A stretch of DNA of 61,852 nt from positions 1 through 61,852 of the forward strand of contig SHZD01000006.1 in NCBI GenBank assembly GCA_009692465.1, read 5' to 3'. How positions within the stretch are numbered: position 1 is the stretch's first letter; every line of letters starts with the position of its first letter. A model generated the notes under the pieces. It did no database searches and had not been told where the DNA came from. It saw nothing but the letters and a program-made list of their open reading frames with translations. The stretch comes from Myxococcales bacterium. Its GTDB lineage: Bacteria; Myxococcota_A; UBA9042. The translations under genes were made by a program, and so were the position numbers. Shown here in pieces: positions 27,541 through 37,582 of the stretch.

Positions 27541-30500
27541 GGCACATCATCAAGACATCATCGACGTACGACTTGAGAGTCTTGTTGGACGCCGTCGCGA
27601 CCGCCGTGATCATCAAATTGCAGTCCAGCCCAGCGAAGGCTGTATTGGTCATTTCACCCAAGACCGGCTGCCAGCCTACCGTACTTGAACAATGACTGTC
27701 CAAGGAATAGTTGCCGTCCGCGTTATTGTTCATGGCATTGGCATTGTTGAACGTCGGCTGATTGCCGATCCCGAAAAACACGCAGCGCAAAAGCAGGCCC
27801 GCACCAAACACCGCCGGCCCAGCGGGCAGCGGCGCACCTGAGTCAAGACAATTGGGATTGGGTGTTTCAACAAACAAGTTCAAGTTGTAGCTGAAGGTAA
27901 AGCCCAGCACGGGAATAAAGAACGATGTCTTGGCCAAGATGAAGTTCTGCGTCTCGGTGGTCGGAGCACCCGGGTTGGGGTACACGTTGTAGGCTGAGCC
28001 CTTGGGTGATTTCGACTGTTCCGCTGTAATTACCCACGGTTTCCACTTCGACGGTTCGCCCGCTGTGGCAGTCCAGTGCAAGCTGATGGTCCCAGTGTCA
28101 AAATCGGAAAAGAAGCACGCGTATTGGCACTTACCGGCCACGCCAATATCGTCAATCTCAAAGTTGCCGGCAGTGCTGGGGCCAAAACCGGACACCACCG
28201 AGAATTCGACGTCGCTGGTTACCCCGGCTGGAAGGTCGACTCCCACCGTCAGCCATGTTGCTTGGGCATTGCAGCGGCGGTAAACCTCCTTGCCGCCGAT
28301 TTTGACGACCAAGTCGTCATTGCCGCAGCCGGCGTCGCCGACCGTGGGTGCCCTCATTGCGAACCACAGCTTGTCACCCTGCATCGCAAACAGCCTGGGT
28401 ATGGTGATCTTGGTCGTCTCTTGCTTGCCTGACGACGGCGCCCCTTTGTATTCGGCGCGCAAGAAGCCGATGCCGGTGTGACCATTCGCCGCAGCCGCCG
28501 CCAGCGTGATGAATGCGGGATCAGAGGACTCAATGCGCCACGGTTGCGGAATGCTCTCAGCTACCAGATCCGCCGGCGGGGCGTCGGGGTCCTCGGTCAG
28601 CGGCTCAAAGGGCACGCCAACGCAGCCGGGTCCACAGGCGCCGGTCAGCTTGACGTTGTCTAGGTCGATGGTGCCAAAATTGTCGGCATTGGCGCCGGCA
28701 ATGACGCGGAACTCCAAATCGGCAGGCGCACCAGCGAACTTACTCAAATCCAAGGTGAACTTTTGGTAGTTCGTCCCCGGCACTGAGTCTTTGGGCTGCA
28801 CGCTCTCGCACTTCTCCCACACTTTGATGCCGTTGATGCGGACTTGGAAGTCGTCGCCACCGCAACCTTGCTGAGCCACGACCATGGCCAAGTGGAATTC
28901 CAATGACGCTGCCGCGGTGTCGGCGATGTACAAGCGGCGATGGCGCAAGCGCGCCTCGTCCCTGTCGGAGCCGTCGGCGATGACGACCGGTCCCTTCCAA
29001 CTGGCGCGGAAGTTGCCGGTCCCGGCAAAAGGCTTGACCACAGAGTGGGCCCAGTTGACAAAGGACTTGACCTTACTCGATGCGGTCCACGTCGTCGGAA
29101 ACGGGTTGTCAAAAGTCTCGTCTAAGCATTTCGTGCAGCCCACAATGGTCTTGTTGGCGCATTTGCCGGCACTGCATGAATCCAGCGTGCAGGTGTCCTG
29201 GTCGTCGCAGTTCTTGTTGGTGCCGCCGGTGCATTTGCCGCCAGCGCAGGCATCCGCTTCGGTGCACTTGTCGCCGTCGTCGCAATACACGGTCTTGCTG
29301 GACAAACAAGTCGCCAATTTGGCTAGTTCATCGGTGACGGTGCAGGTATAGCCGGTCGGGCACTTGGGCGGGCTGTCGGTCACTGTACAGGCTTGCTGCG
29401 GGTCTAGCGCTGGGTACGATTCCTTGGGCACCGCGTCACATTTGTACGAATTGTCGCTTAAGGACTTGCAAGTCGCGTCCGCACACAACCCAGCCAAAGT
29501 CGAGCAAGTCTGAATGTCGCCGGCGTCACAAAAGCCCAATTGACAGCTGTCGTTGACGGTGCAGCCGTTGCTGTCGGCGTTGCACGGGGTGTTGTCCTTG
29601 GTGGGCGCGTTGTCACATTGGTAGGTGGTAGAACCTGAGGCCACGCACAACGCGCTCAAACACTGTGATTTTGGCGCTTTTGGATCGGTGCAGTCGATTT
29701 TGGCGCCGGCTACGCACTTGCCGCTGGCGCATTTGTCGTCTTTGGTGCAGCCCGATATGTCGGCGTCGCAGGCGGATCCATCGGCCTTCGGGTCGCCCTG
29801 GCAGGTGTAGGTCTCGGTGCCGGTGGTCTTGCAGATGCCTTGCGAGCAACCCGTGGTCACGCTCAAGCAATCCACAGCCTTGCCCGGTTGGCAGGCGCCT
29901 AAGCCGTTGCATTGGTCGCTTTGGGTACAGCCGTTGTTGTCCGAGTTGCAGAACTTGCCCTTGGTGGCGTAGCCGACATCGCAAAACGACGACGACGGGC
30001 CAGTGGACTTGCAGACCCCTTCTTGGCAACCATCCGCAGAATTCTTGGCCGCGCAGTCCATCGCCTTGCCGGTCGCACACTTACCGGCTTTGCAGGCGTC
30101 GCCAACCGTGCAGCCGTTGCTGTCGGCCTCACAAGGCAATTCGTCCTTCTTGGGGGCGCCGACACAATCAAAGGTCGCGGCACCAGTGGACTTGCACGCC
30201 CCGGTGGCGCAATTGGTGGCGGCCGACTGGCAGTTGGCTGGCGCCCCTGAAATACAGGTACCAGCCGCACATTTGTCGTCTTGAGAGCAACCGTTGTTAT
30301 CGGCGTCGCACACTTTGCCATCATTTTGGGGTTTAGGAATGCACGCCCCCAAACCGCCGTTGCCGACTTTGTCGCACGACCCTATGGCACAGATGCTGTT
30401 CAAGTTGCTGCAATTGTGCGGTTGGGTACCGGCCTGGCACTTGCCGGTCTTGCAAAAATCACCTTCGGTGCACAACTGTTCATCGTTGCACAAGCCGCCG

Positions 30501-33500
30501 TCCGCTACCGCTGCAGTCGCACATTGGAAGGAGGCCGCACCAGTCGACTTGCACGAGGCCGTTTGGCATTCTTTGGCCACCCCACTGCAGTCCACCGCGG
30601 CCCCAGAGAAGCACTTGCCCGCCGAGCAAAAGTCGTTGGCCGTGCAACCGCTGCCGTCCGCGTCGCAAATCGGCGAGCCGTCCTTGGGCAGCGACACACA
30701 GGCGAATTCGGTAATTTTTCCAGTTTCCTTACAATTGGCAGAATTGCACGCGTCGGCCGATTTGCTGCAGTCCGCCTGTGGACCTGATTTGCATTGACCG
30801 TTCAAGCAGGTATCGCTAACGGTGCAGCCCAGCCCATCTTGGCACTTGCTGCCGTTGACGGCCTCTTGCATGGTGCAGGTGCCTGCCTGTGGCAGACATA
30901 CACTCTTGTTGCAGAAGGTGTCGCCGGTTGTGTCGCACACGATTTTGGTGGCATCGAAATAGCAGGCCTTCTTACCAGTAGCGCCCGCTTTGCAAGTGAA
31001 CTGGCCGTCACACTTGTTATTGTTGTCAAAAATGTCGCAATCCTTGTCGACCGCGCACGAACCACAAGTCAGCGAGCCGCCTTGGCAATTGCCGCCCAAA
31101 CACATGGTGTCTTTTGTGCAGGCGTCGCCATCGTCACACGAAGATTTTTCGGCCACATCCACGGTGATGCAGCCCTTTAGCGAGTTGCAACTGTCGACCG
31201 TGCACGGATTGGCATCGTCGCATTCCTTCTTGCTGCCTACGCAACTGCCCTTGGAGCAGGAGTCAGTCGTGCACGGATCCTTGTCGTCGCAGGTGACCTG
31301 AGTGTCCTCGCCGGCCAAGAACACGCAACCCTTGTCTTTTTCGCAACCATCTAAGGTACAGCCACTCTTGTCGTCGCAGATCACCTGCTTGCCCACGCAT
31401 TTGCCGGTCTGGCATTGGGTCTGATCGGTGCACAAGTCGCCATCTTCGCACTTGGCGCCGTCCAACACCGCGTGTTGGCAGCCTTTTTGCTTGTTACAGG
31501 TGTCTGTAGTGCAACTGTTGCCGTCGTCGCAAGTATTCTGCTTGATTTGACAGCCTTTCTTGGGGTCGCAGGCGTCATTGGTGCACACATCGCCATCGTT
31601 GCAGTCGACGCTGAGACCTGTGCAGGCGCCGCCCTTGCAGGTGTCGTTGAAACTGCACAAGTCGTTGTCGGTACACGTTTTTCCGTCATTGGGCACACTG
31701 AAACAGCCTTTGGTCGGCAAGCACCCTTGCGGGTAGGCGATGCAGGCGTTGGTCGTATCGCATTGGAACACTTTGCCGGTGCAGGCACCCTTGTTGTCAC
31801 AGGCGTCATTGCCCGTACACGCGTTGCCGTCGTCGCACGGCGTGCCGGACTGGGCCAAAATCACGCAAGTGCCGCTCTTGCAGGTGTCGTCGGTGCAGCC
31901 GTTGCCGTCATCGCACTTCTTGGCAATACCTTCACATTTAGCGGTCTTGCACACGTCGCCGATGGTGCAAGCGTCGCCGTCGTTGCAGTCTTTGCCGTCG
32001 ATCACAATGTTCTTGCAGCCGCCCTGACCGTCGCAGGCATCAATGGTGCACGGATTGCCGTCGTCGCATTTGAGCGGCGGTCCCGCGCAGGTGCCGTTTT
32101 TGCAGACATCTTTGCCGGTACAGCCATCGTTGTCGTCGCAGGGCAGGGTATCGTCGATCTGATTGGTGCAACCGGTGACTTTGCTGCACAAATCCAAGGT
32201 GCAGTCGCTGCCGTCGTTGCAGTCGAGCTTGCCGCCGGTGCACTTGCCGTCTTTGCACACGTCATTGGTGGTGCAAGCGTCGCTGTCGGTGCATTTGGCG
32301 CCACTGGCCTTGGGTCCAGACGCACAGCCAAATTCGCCCGAACAAATGTCGTCGGTGCAGGCGTTGTTGTCGTTGCAATTGAGTTTCTTGATCGAAACAC
32401 ATTTGCCGGTAGCGCACGCTTCGCCCAACGTGCATTTGTCGCTGTCGTCGCAGGCGGTGGTGTCGGCTTTGGTGACGGGCTTGCATTGGCCCGAGGCCTT
32501 CTCGCAGGTGCTGATTACGCAAGGCGTATCTTTGCTGGTGTCACACACGGTCTCGGTGCCGGCCACCGGTTTGCAGAACTTGCTTCCGCCAGCGCCCGAC
32601 AAACACTTGAACTTTTCATTGCAGCCGTCGCCGTCCTTGCTTTCGTAGATCAAGCAGTCCTGATCGGTGGCGCACGCGCAGGTGTTCACTGGATTGAGGC
32701 ACTGGCCCTTGCTGCACTTGTCGCCTTCTGCCGGCGTGCACAACGTGCCGTCGTCGCAAACGGTGCCGTCGGCCTTGCCGGCGAACTTGCAGCCCAGCTT
32801 GGGGTCGCAAGAATCGACCGTGCAATCATTTTTATCGTCACAATTCAAAGTCTTGCCATTGCACTGACCCTGCAAGTTGCAGACTGCCGCCGTGATGCAT
32901 TTGCTGGTCGCGGTGCACGGCAGGCCCTCTTGCTTCATCGCGGCCGAGCATACCCCGGTGTCCGAATTGCAAGTATTGGTGCTGCAAGGCGTATCGCCGC
33001 TGGCGTCACACTTGACCACGCTGACGTTGTCGATGGCACACACTTTGCCCTTGCCGGCGCCAGTATCGATGCACTTGACGATGCCATTGCACACATCATT
33101 GTCGTCGAACTGCTTGCAATACGAATTGCTATCACACGGTTTACAATCATCTTTGGCTGCGATGCACTTGCCGGCGTCGCAGTAGTCGTTGACCGTGCAA
33201 CTCAAGCCGTCGTCGCAAGGTGAACCACCAGCGGAGAACTTGTAGATACAGCCCTTTTGCGAGTCGCAAATGTCGATGGTGCAGGTGTTCTTGTCGTCGC
33301 ACAGCACGGGTTTGCCGGTGCAGGTGCCGCCGGTGCACAAGTCGTTGGAACTGCACTTGTCATTGTCGTTACACGGGCCCTCGTACGACTCGTGTAAGCA
33401 GGCCTTTTTGAGGTCGACCGCCTGAGGATCGCACTTGTCATTGGTGCACGGGTCGGTGTCCTTGCAGTCGCGCGGCACACCTTTGCAGGTGGCGGAGGCG

Positions 33501-35029
33501 CATTTGTCGACTTCAGTGCACGGATCGCCGTCGTCGCAGAACACGGTCTTTTGCGGGTCAATCGGCACATTGATGCAACCAGCGCCCGGCTGGCAATTGT
33601 CGTTGGTACACGCGTTCTTGTCGTCGCAGCCGCCCGAACTGAGCAGGTCAATACCGGTGCACTTACCGACCTTGCAGCTGTCCTTGCTGGTGCATTTGTC
33701 GCCGTCCTCGCACACCGCGCCGTCTTTGACCGGCAAATAGCTGCATTGGCCGCAGACCTTGATGCCGTTATTGTCGACGCACTTGTTGGGGTCGCAGGCA
33801 TCCTGAGTGCACGGATTGCCGTCATTGCAGACCAACGGTTGGGCTTTGCAGGCGCCTTTGACGCAGGAGTCACCGATGCTGCACGGCTCGCCGTCGTCGC
33901 AGGAGGTGCCATCGAGCGGTTCGTGGCTGATCTTGCACTTGGCGAGGCCCTTGCCTTCGCCGCCGTCCTTGGTACACGGGTTGCCATCGTCGACGCCGAT
34001 GATCAACTTGCCACTGCACACCGCGTTGTTGCATTTTTCGTCGATGTAGCACGAATCGCCGGACACGCAGCTAGCGCCACTGTTGAGCGGTTTGGCCACG
34101 CAGCCAAGCACCGTGTCGCAGGCCTGTTCCGCGCACGGATTGGGGACGGAGCCGCAGGTCACCGGGCCGCCGCCGCATTTGCCGCCTTCGCACTGATCGT
34201 TCTTAGTGCAGGCGTTGTTGTCGTTGCAAGCCGTGCCGGAGGGCTGCAAGCTCAGCTCGCAAGCACCTTGTTTGGCCGCGTTGCACGTTTCCAGCGTACA
34301 CGGGTTGAGGTCGACGTCGGGGCAGACTTTGAGTTCGCCATTGCACTTGCCGCCGACTTGGCACTTGTCACTGCTGGTGCACGGATCGCCGTCGTCGCAT
34401 AAGCCTGTAGTAGTGTTGTAGAATTCACATTTCCCAGTGCCATCGTCGGCGCATTTGCCAATCTTGCAGACGTTAGGCAGACCCGACACCGGATCTTTGT
34501 ATTCACACTTGATCGTGCCTTCGCATTTGCCGGCGCTGCACACGTCGTCCGCCGTGCAGGCGGCGCCGTCGTCGCATTTGGCGCCGTCACCGGCTACTGC
34601 AATTTGGCATTTGCCGGAGGTCTGATTGCACGCCGCCCGCTCGCACTTCTTGGCGTCGACAGTGAGGCCGGCGGCGTCGCAGTCCTTATCGACCAAGCAT
34701 TTCGTCGAAGTGCTCCCATCGGCTTGCCCAGAATCGACCGTGCTATCAGCACCTTCGCCACTGTCGCCCCGGTTCACGACTGTTTCCTGAAGGCCGACAT
34801 CGGGCTCAACAATGGCGCCGGAATCTGCGGGCGCAACTGTTTGTGTGCAGGCCACGCCCACCATCAGCGACAACAGCACAGCAGCAAGTGGCCAAAACCG
34901 CCGCGGTCCCGGATTCGAATTTTCTGCGGGCGCTGGGCCCGAATTCACCCATGGCACCAGCCCAATACTGGCGGCTAGCGAGCGAAAGGTTGATCCTGAT
35001 TGCCGTGTGGCGTCTGTTGGCCTGCGCAT
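27536..35029 (-). CDS. Giant Cys-rich repeat lipoprotein (2497 aa)
   Basis: Predicted surface-anchored protein. An N-terminal hydrophobic stretch ends in a lipobox (LMVGVAC, Cys61), though the n-region is long and a start nearer the hydrophobic core (GTG around residue 28) is possible. Residues about 90-1960 are a continuous array of disulfide-rich repeats of the CDDGxxCTxDxC...GKC type, dozens of units, resembling the Dictyostelium CTDC repeat family that is expanded in Myxococcota. The last roughly 530 residues form three beta-rich, jelly-roll-like modules (first begins at CLDETFDNPFPTTW), each with a VxINGxxVW- or VKIGGKEVY-type strand and a closing LDNVKLTG- or IDDIGVAG-type strand, as in carbohydrate-binding domains. 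Likely an adhesin or spacer fibre. Divergent from another Cys-rich lipoprotein; R1 copy 4 lies between them. Confidence 0.85.
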   Translation of the reverse strand: MRRPTDATRQSGSTFRSLAASIGLVPWVNSGPAPAENSNPGPRRFWPLAAVLLSLMVGVACTQTVAPADSGAIVEPDVGLQETVVNRGDSGEGADSTVDSGQADGSTSTKCLVDKDCDAAGLTVDAKKCERAACNQTSGKCQIAVAGDGAKCDDGAACTADDVCSAGKCEGTIKCEYKDPVSGLPNVCKIGKCADDGTGKCEFYNTTTGLCDDGDPCTSSDKCQVGGKCNGELKVCPDVDLNPCTLETCNAAKQGACELSLQPSGTACNDNNACTKNDQCEGGKCGGGPVTCGSVPNPCAEQACDTVLGCVAKPLNSGASCVSGDSCYIDEKCNNAVCSGKLIIGVDDGNPCTKDGGEGKGLAKCKISHEPLDGTSCDDGEPCSIGDSCVKGACKAQPLVCNDGNPCTQDACDPNKCVDNNGIKVCGQCSYLPVKDGAVCEDGDKCTSKDSCKVGKCTGIDLLSSGGCDDKNACTNDNCQPGAGCINVPIDPQKTVFCDDGDPCTEVDKCASATCKGVPRDCKDTDPCTNDKCDPQAVDLKKACLHESYEGPCNDNDKCSSNDLCTGGTCTGKPVLCDDKNTCTIDICDSQKGCIYKFSAGGSPCDDGLSCTVNDYCDAGKCIAAKDDCKPCDSNSYCKQFDDNDVCNGIVKCIDTGAGKGKVCAIDNVSVVKCDASGDTPCSTNTCNSDTGVCSAAMKQEGLPCTATSKCITAAVCNLQGQCNGKTLNCDDKNDCTVDSCDPKLGCKFAGKADGTVCDDGTLCTPAEGDKCSKGQCLNPVNTCACATDQDCLIYESKDGDGCNEKFKCLSGAGGSKFCKPVAGTETVCDTSKDTPCVISTCEKASGQCKPVTKADTTACDDSDKCTLGEACATGKCVSIKKLNCNDNNACTDDICSGEFGCASGPKASGAKCTDSDACTTNDVCKDGKCTGGKLDCNDGSDCTLDLCSKVTGCTNQIDDTLPCDDNDGCTGKDVCKNGTCAGPPLKCDDGNPCTIDACDGQGGCKNIVIDGKDCNDGDACTIGDVCKTAKCEGIAKKCDDGNGCTDDTCKSGTCVILAQSGTPCDDGNACTGNDACDNKGACTGKVFQCDTTNACIAYPQGCLPTKGCFSVPNDGKTCTDNDLCSFNDTCKGGACTGLSVDCNDGDVCTNDACDPKKGCQIKQNTCDDGNSCTTDTCNKQKGCQHAVLDGAKCEDGDLCTDQTQCQTGKCVGKQVICDDKSGCTLDGCEKDKGCVFLAGEDTQVTCDDKDPCTTDSCSKGSCVGSKKECDDANPCTVDSCNSLKGCITVDVAEKSSCDDGDACTKDTMCLGGNCQGGSLTCGSCAVDKDCDIFDNNNKCDGQFTCKAGATGKKACYFDATKIVCDTTGDTFCNKSVCLPQAGTCTMQEAVNGSKCQDGLGCTVSDTCLNGQCKSGPQADCSKSADACNSANCKETGKITEFACVSLPKDGSPICDADGSGCTANDFCSAGKCFSGAAVDCSGVAKECQTASCKSTGAASFQCATAAVADGGLCNDEQLCTEGDFCKTGKCQAGTQPHNCSNLNSICAIGSCDKVGNGGLGACIPKPQNDGKVCDADNNGCSQDDKCAAGTCISGAPANCQSAATNCATGACKSTGAATFDCVGAPKKDELPCEADSNGCTVGDACKAGKCATGKAMDCAAKNSADGCQEGVCKSTGPSSSFCDVGYATKGKFCNSDNNGCTQSDQCNGLGACQPGKAVDCLSVTTGCSQGICKTTGTETYTCQGDPKADGSACDADISGCTKDDKCASGKCVAGAKIDCTDPKAPKSQCLSALCVASGSTTYQCDNAPTKDNTPCNADSNGCTVNDSCQLGFCDAGDIQTCSTLAGLCADATCKSLSDNSYKCDAVPKESYPALDPQQACTVTDSPPKCPTGYTCTVTDELAKLATCLSSKTVYCDDGDKCTEADACAGGKCTGGTNKNCDDQDTCTLDSCSAGKCANKTIVGCTKCLDETFDNPFPTTWTASSKVKSFVNWAHSVVKPFAGTGNFRASWKGPVVIADGSDRDEARLRHRRLYIADTAAASLEFHLAMVVAQQGCGGDDFQVRINGIKVWEKCESVQPKDSVPGTNYQKFTLDLSKFAGAPADLEFRVIAGANADNFGTIDLDNVKLTGACGPGCVGVPFEPLTEDPDAPPADLVAESIPQPWRIESSDPAFITLAAAAANGHTGIGFLRAEYKGAPSSGKQETTKITIPRLFAMQGDKLWFAMRAPTVGDAGCGNDDLVVKIGGKEVYRRCNAQATWLTVGVDLPAGVTSDVEFSVVSGFGPSTAGNFEIDDIGVAGKCQYACFFSDFDTGTISLHWTATAGEPSKWKPWVITAEQSKSPKGSAYNVYPNPGAPTTETQNFILAKTSFFIPVLGFTFSYNLNLFVETPNPNCLDSGAPLPAGPAVFGAGLLLRCVFFGIGNQPTFNNANAMNNNADGNYSLDSHCSSTVGWQPVLGEMTNTAFAGLDCNLMITAVATASNKTLKSYVDDVLMMCR

Positions 35030-35139
35030 ACCTGTCCCCCTTGCAACTACGCCAGCGCAATGCCATGCAGGCTTGCGGGCGACGATAAAGCGCTACGATA
35101 CCAGAGGCGCGTCACGGTGCGCAAGAAAATGGGCGGCCG

Positions 35140-35290
35140 GCGATTCGCCGCTTTGGGCGCATCTCGGCGTCACCGCGTCACTTTTCTGTCAGGGAGGTAC
35201 GAGAGTACGCCCCTGACAGAAAAGCTCCTTGCTCCTTGATCTGCATCCCAAATCGGGGGCCGCGGGGAATTTCGGTGGTGAATTTGGGCG
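35140..35290 (+). repeat. R1 dispersed repeat, copy 4
   Basis: No decamers. Perfect hairpin arms CTTTTCTGTCAGGG (35181-35194) / CCCTGACAGAAAAG (35211-35224) around GTAC-GAGA-GTAC. Conserved flanks CCGCTTTGGGCGCATCT and CATCCCAAATCGGGGGCCGC, ending GGTGGTGAATTTGGG. In the divergent promoter region between the two Cys-rich genes. Confidence 0.9.
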
Positions 35291-35507
35291 GCGCAAGAAA
35301 CAGGCTATACGCTTACAGGCAAGGCGAATTCTCGTGCTTTGCTCAAGAAGATCGGTGATTCTGGGTGGCGCTCGGGGCGATTGCAGTATCTCATAGCGGT
35401 CTGTGCACCCCGCACCAGATGGCGAACCAGTTGAAGACGCGCCCCGTGCAGCGTATTCTTGGCAGTTCGGGCCGCCGACGGCGCGCCTGCGGGCGGAGAA
35501 CCTAACG

Positions 35508-37430
35508 ATGACTGCAGTGGCAAAGCAACCGATCGTCCGCCGCCGAAGGTGCAAGATTGCGAACTTTTGTAAAGGCGCGGGGCTGGCGGCGGTGATCGCG
35601 GCAGCGGGATGCGCCGATTCCGAAGTGGCAGGCACCGTGGTCCCAGGCGCTAGCACTGGCACCGATGGCTTTGGCGGCGCGGTCGACGGCAACCTGTTTG
35701 CCAGTGATGGCCCCAGCTTGGTGTTGGACGCGCTCACCGTCGACAGCGGGCCGGTCGCCGGCGAGTTTGGCTGGCCGTGCTTGCTAACCACGGAATGCAA
35801 CAGCGGTTTGTGCGTGGATTCGCCCCAGGGCAAAGTGTGCTCCAAGTATTGCACCGACACCTGTCCCAAGGGGTTCATGTGCGTGGAGCAGGTGTTGCCC
35901 GGCACGATGGACAAAGCGTTTTTTTGTTCAGCGCGCGACAAGTACATCTGTGATCCGTGCGAAGCCAGTTTGACTTGCAATGATGTCGGCCAGGCCGGCA
36001 ACTTGTGCATCAAGAATGCCAAGTTTGGCAGTTTTTGCGGGGTCAAATGCAACCCCAAAGCCTCGGATTGCGCAGACGGGTTTTCTTGCGATGCGTCTAC
36101 TGATCCCGAAACCGGCTTGTCGAGCTACCAGTGCCAGCCCGAAAAAAATGGCGAATGCACCTGCAGCAGCAACGCCGTGGCGCTGGGCCTGAAGACAACT
36201 TGCGTTAATCACAACGTATACGGCGATTGCAAGGGCTTTCGCCAATGCACCGACAAGGGCTTGTCGTCGTGCACTGCGTTGGTGGCCAAAGCCGAAGAAT
36301 GCAACGGCATCGACGACGACTGCAACGGCAAAACCGACGATTTTTCCGCCGGGGCCAAGTGCGATCTGACCAACGAATTTGGCACCTGCAAAGGTCAGGT
36401 CAAAGAATGCGTGGACGGTAAGCCCGTTTGCGAAGGAGCGGCCGCCAAACCAGAGGGTTGCAACGGCATTGACGATAACTGTGACGGCAAGACGGACGAG
36501 GGGCTGTGCGAAGACGGCGATCCGTGCACCAACGACACCTGCAATACCGATGGCTCATGCAAACACATTCAGCTGGGCGGCATGGTCTGCGATGACGGCT
36601 CGATTTGCACCACCGTCGACAAGTGCGTTGCCGGTAAGTGCATGGGAGGTAAGGTCATGGACTGCGACGACAAAGACCCCTGCACCTCGGACAGCTGCAA
36701 TCCGATCGATGGCTGCCAGCACAATCAAGCCAGCGACTTGGTGTGCCCCGACGACGGTGAAGCGTGTACGCAAGACCTGTGCAAGGACGGCAAGTGCGTC
36801 CACCCCCAAGCGGCGGACGGCAGCAAATGCGCCGAAGATGGCAAGCCGTGCACCGCCGACATCTGCACCGCCGGCAAATGCACCCACCCGCAGCAAGACG
36901 GCATCGAGTGCGCTGACGACGGCAAACCGTGTACCAACGACGTGTGCGTCAACGGCACCTGTACTCACCCGGCCAACACCGGCAAGCTGTGCCAAGACGG
37001 CAACTCGTGCACTGACAACGATTCTTGTCTGAACGGCGTGTGCAAGGCGGGCAAACTCAACTTGTGCAACGACGGCAACCCGTGCACCAAAGACACCTGC
37101 CTTAACAACGCAGGTTGCGTCAATGATCCCAATGGCGGCAACGGGTTGCCGTGCAAATCCTCCTCGGGCGATTGCCCTTTGGGCGTATGTTCGGGCGGTT
37201 CGTGCTTTTCGTCGCCCAACCAGCCGTGCACCTACAAGTACGACGGCGGCATTTGCAATCAGGACTTGAACATCCCGGGCACCTGCTCGGCCGCCGGTAC
37301 CTGCGCGGCCAACAAGAACGCGGTGCCCGGCAAGGTGACCTGTTCAGTGCCGTGCAAGTCCGTGTGCATCGCCTGCAGTATCTTTGGCATTCCGACTCAG
37401 CTGTGTCTCGATGGCCTCTTCGGGTTCTAG
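35508..37430 (+). CDS. Cys-rich surface lipoprotein with MopE-type and CTDC-type repeats
   Basis: 640 aa from the ATG at 35508, chosen because GGAG lies 9 bases upstream and a lipoprotein signal then fits (basic n-region RRRR, LAAVIAAAGC, Cys35); the longer frame from 35403 does not. Order: Cys-rich N-terminal segment (about 90-250), two CNGIDDDCNGKTD / CNGIDDNCDGKTD putative metal-binding motifs (about 265-335) of the kind found in MopE-like proteins, then ten or so CxDGxPCTxDxC repeats to near the C-terminus, ending in a short hydrophobic tail. Function unknown; an extracellular metal-binding or adhesive role is inferred. Pairs divergently with the giant lipoprotein. Confidence 0.82.
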   Translation: MTAVAKQPIVRRRRCKIANFCKGAGLAAVIAAAGCADSEVAGTVVPGASTGTDGFGGAVDGNLFASDGPSLVLDALTVDSGPVAGEFGWPCLLTTECNSGLCVDSPQGKVCSKYCTDTCPKGFMCVEQVLPGTMDKAFFCSARDKYICDPCEASLTCNDVGQAGNLCIKNAKFGSFCGVKCNPKASDCADGFSCDASTDPETGLSSYQCQPEKNGECTCSSNAVALGLKTTCVNHNVYGDCKGFRQCTDKGLSSCTALVAKAEECNGIDDDCNGKTDDFSAGAKCDLTNEFGTCKGQVKECVDGKPVCEGAAAKPEGCNGIDDNCDGKTDEGLCEDGDPCTNDTCNTDGSCKHIQLGGMVCDDGSICTTVDKCVAGKCMGGKVMDCDDKDPCTSDSCNPIDGCQHNQASDLVCPDDGEACTQDLCKDGKCVHPQAADGSKCAEDGKPCTADICTAGKCTHPQQDGIECADDGKPCTNDVCVNGTCTHPANTGKLCQDGNSCTDNDSCLNGVCKAGKLNLCNDGNPCTKDTCLNNAGCVNDPNGGNGLPCKSSSGDCPLGVCSGGSCFSSPNQPCTYKYDGGICNQDLNIPGTCSAAGTCAANKNAVPGKVTCSVPCKSVCIACSIFGIPTQLCLDGLFGF

Positions 37431-37582
37431 TTCTGCCAAAATGCGGAATCGTTCGTTCATTCGCCCATTGGTCTGCCCATTGGTCTGCCTAGGGGGTTGC
37501 GCACCGACAGGCAAATTCATGGAGCTTGCCGCCGTTTCGGGCTAGACTGCCGAACACGTTGCGCTAGGTTCGGCGCGCGAGG

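Noticed and set aside
28000-34700. Many long frames antisense to or shifted within the giant Cys-rich gene
   Set aside because: They are forced open by the repetitive codon pattern of the Cys-rich repeats; no starts or conserved motifs.
35403-35507. Upstream extension of the Cys-rich lipoprotein gene
   Set aside because: It would bury the signal peptide; the ATG at 35508 has a ribosome site and a proper lipoprotein N-terminus.
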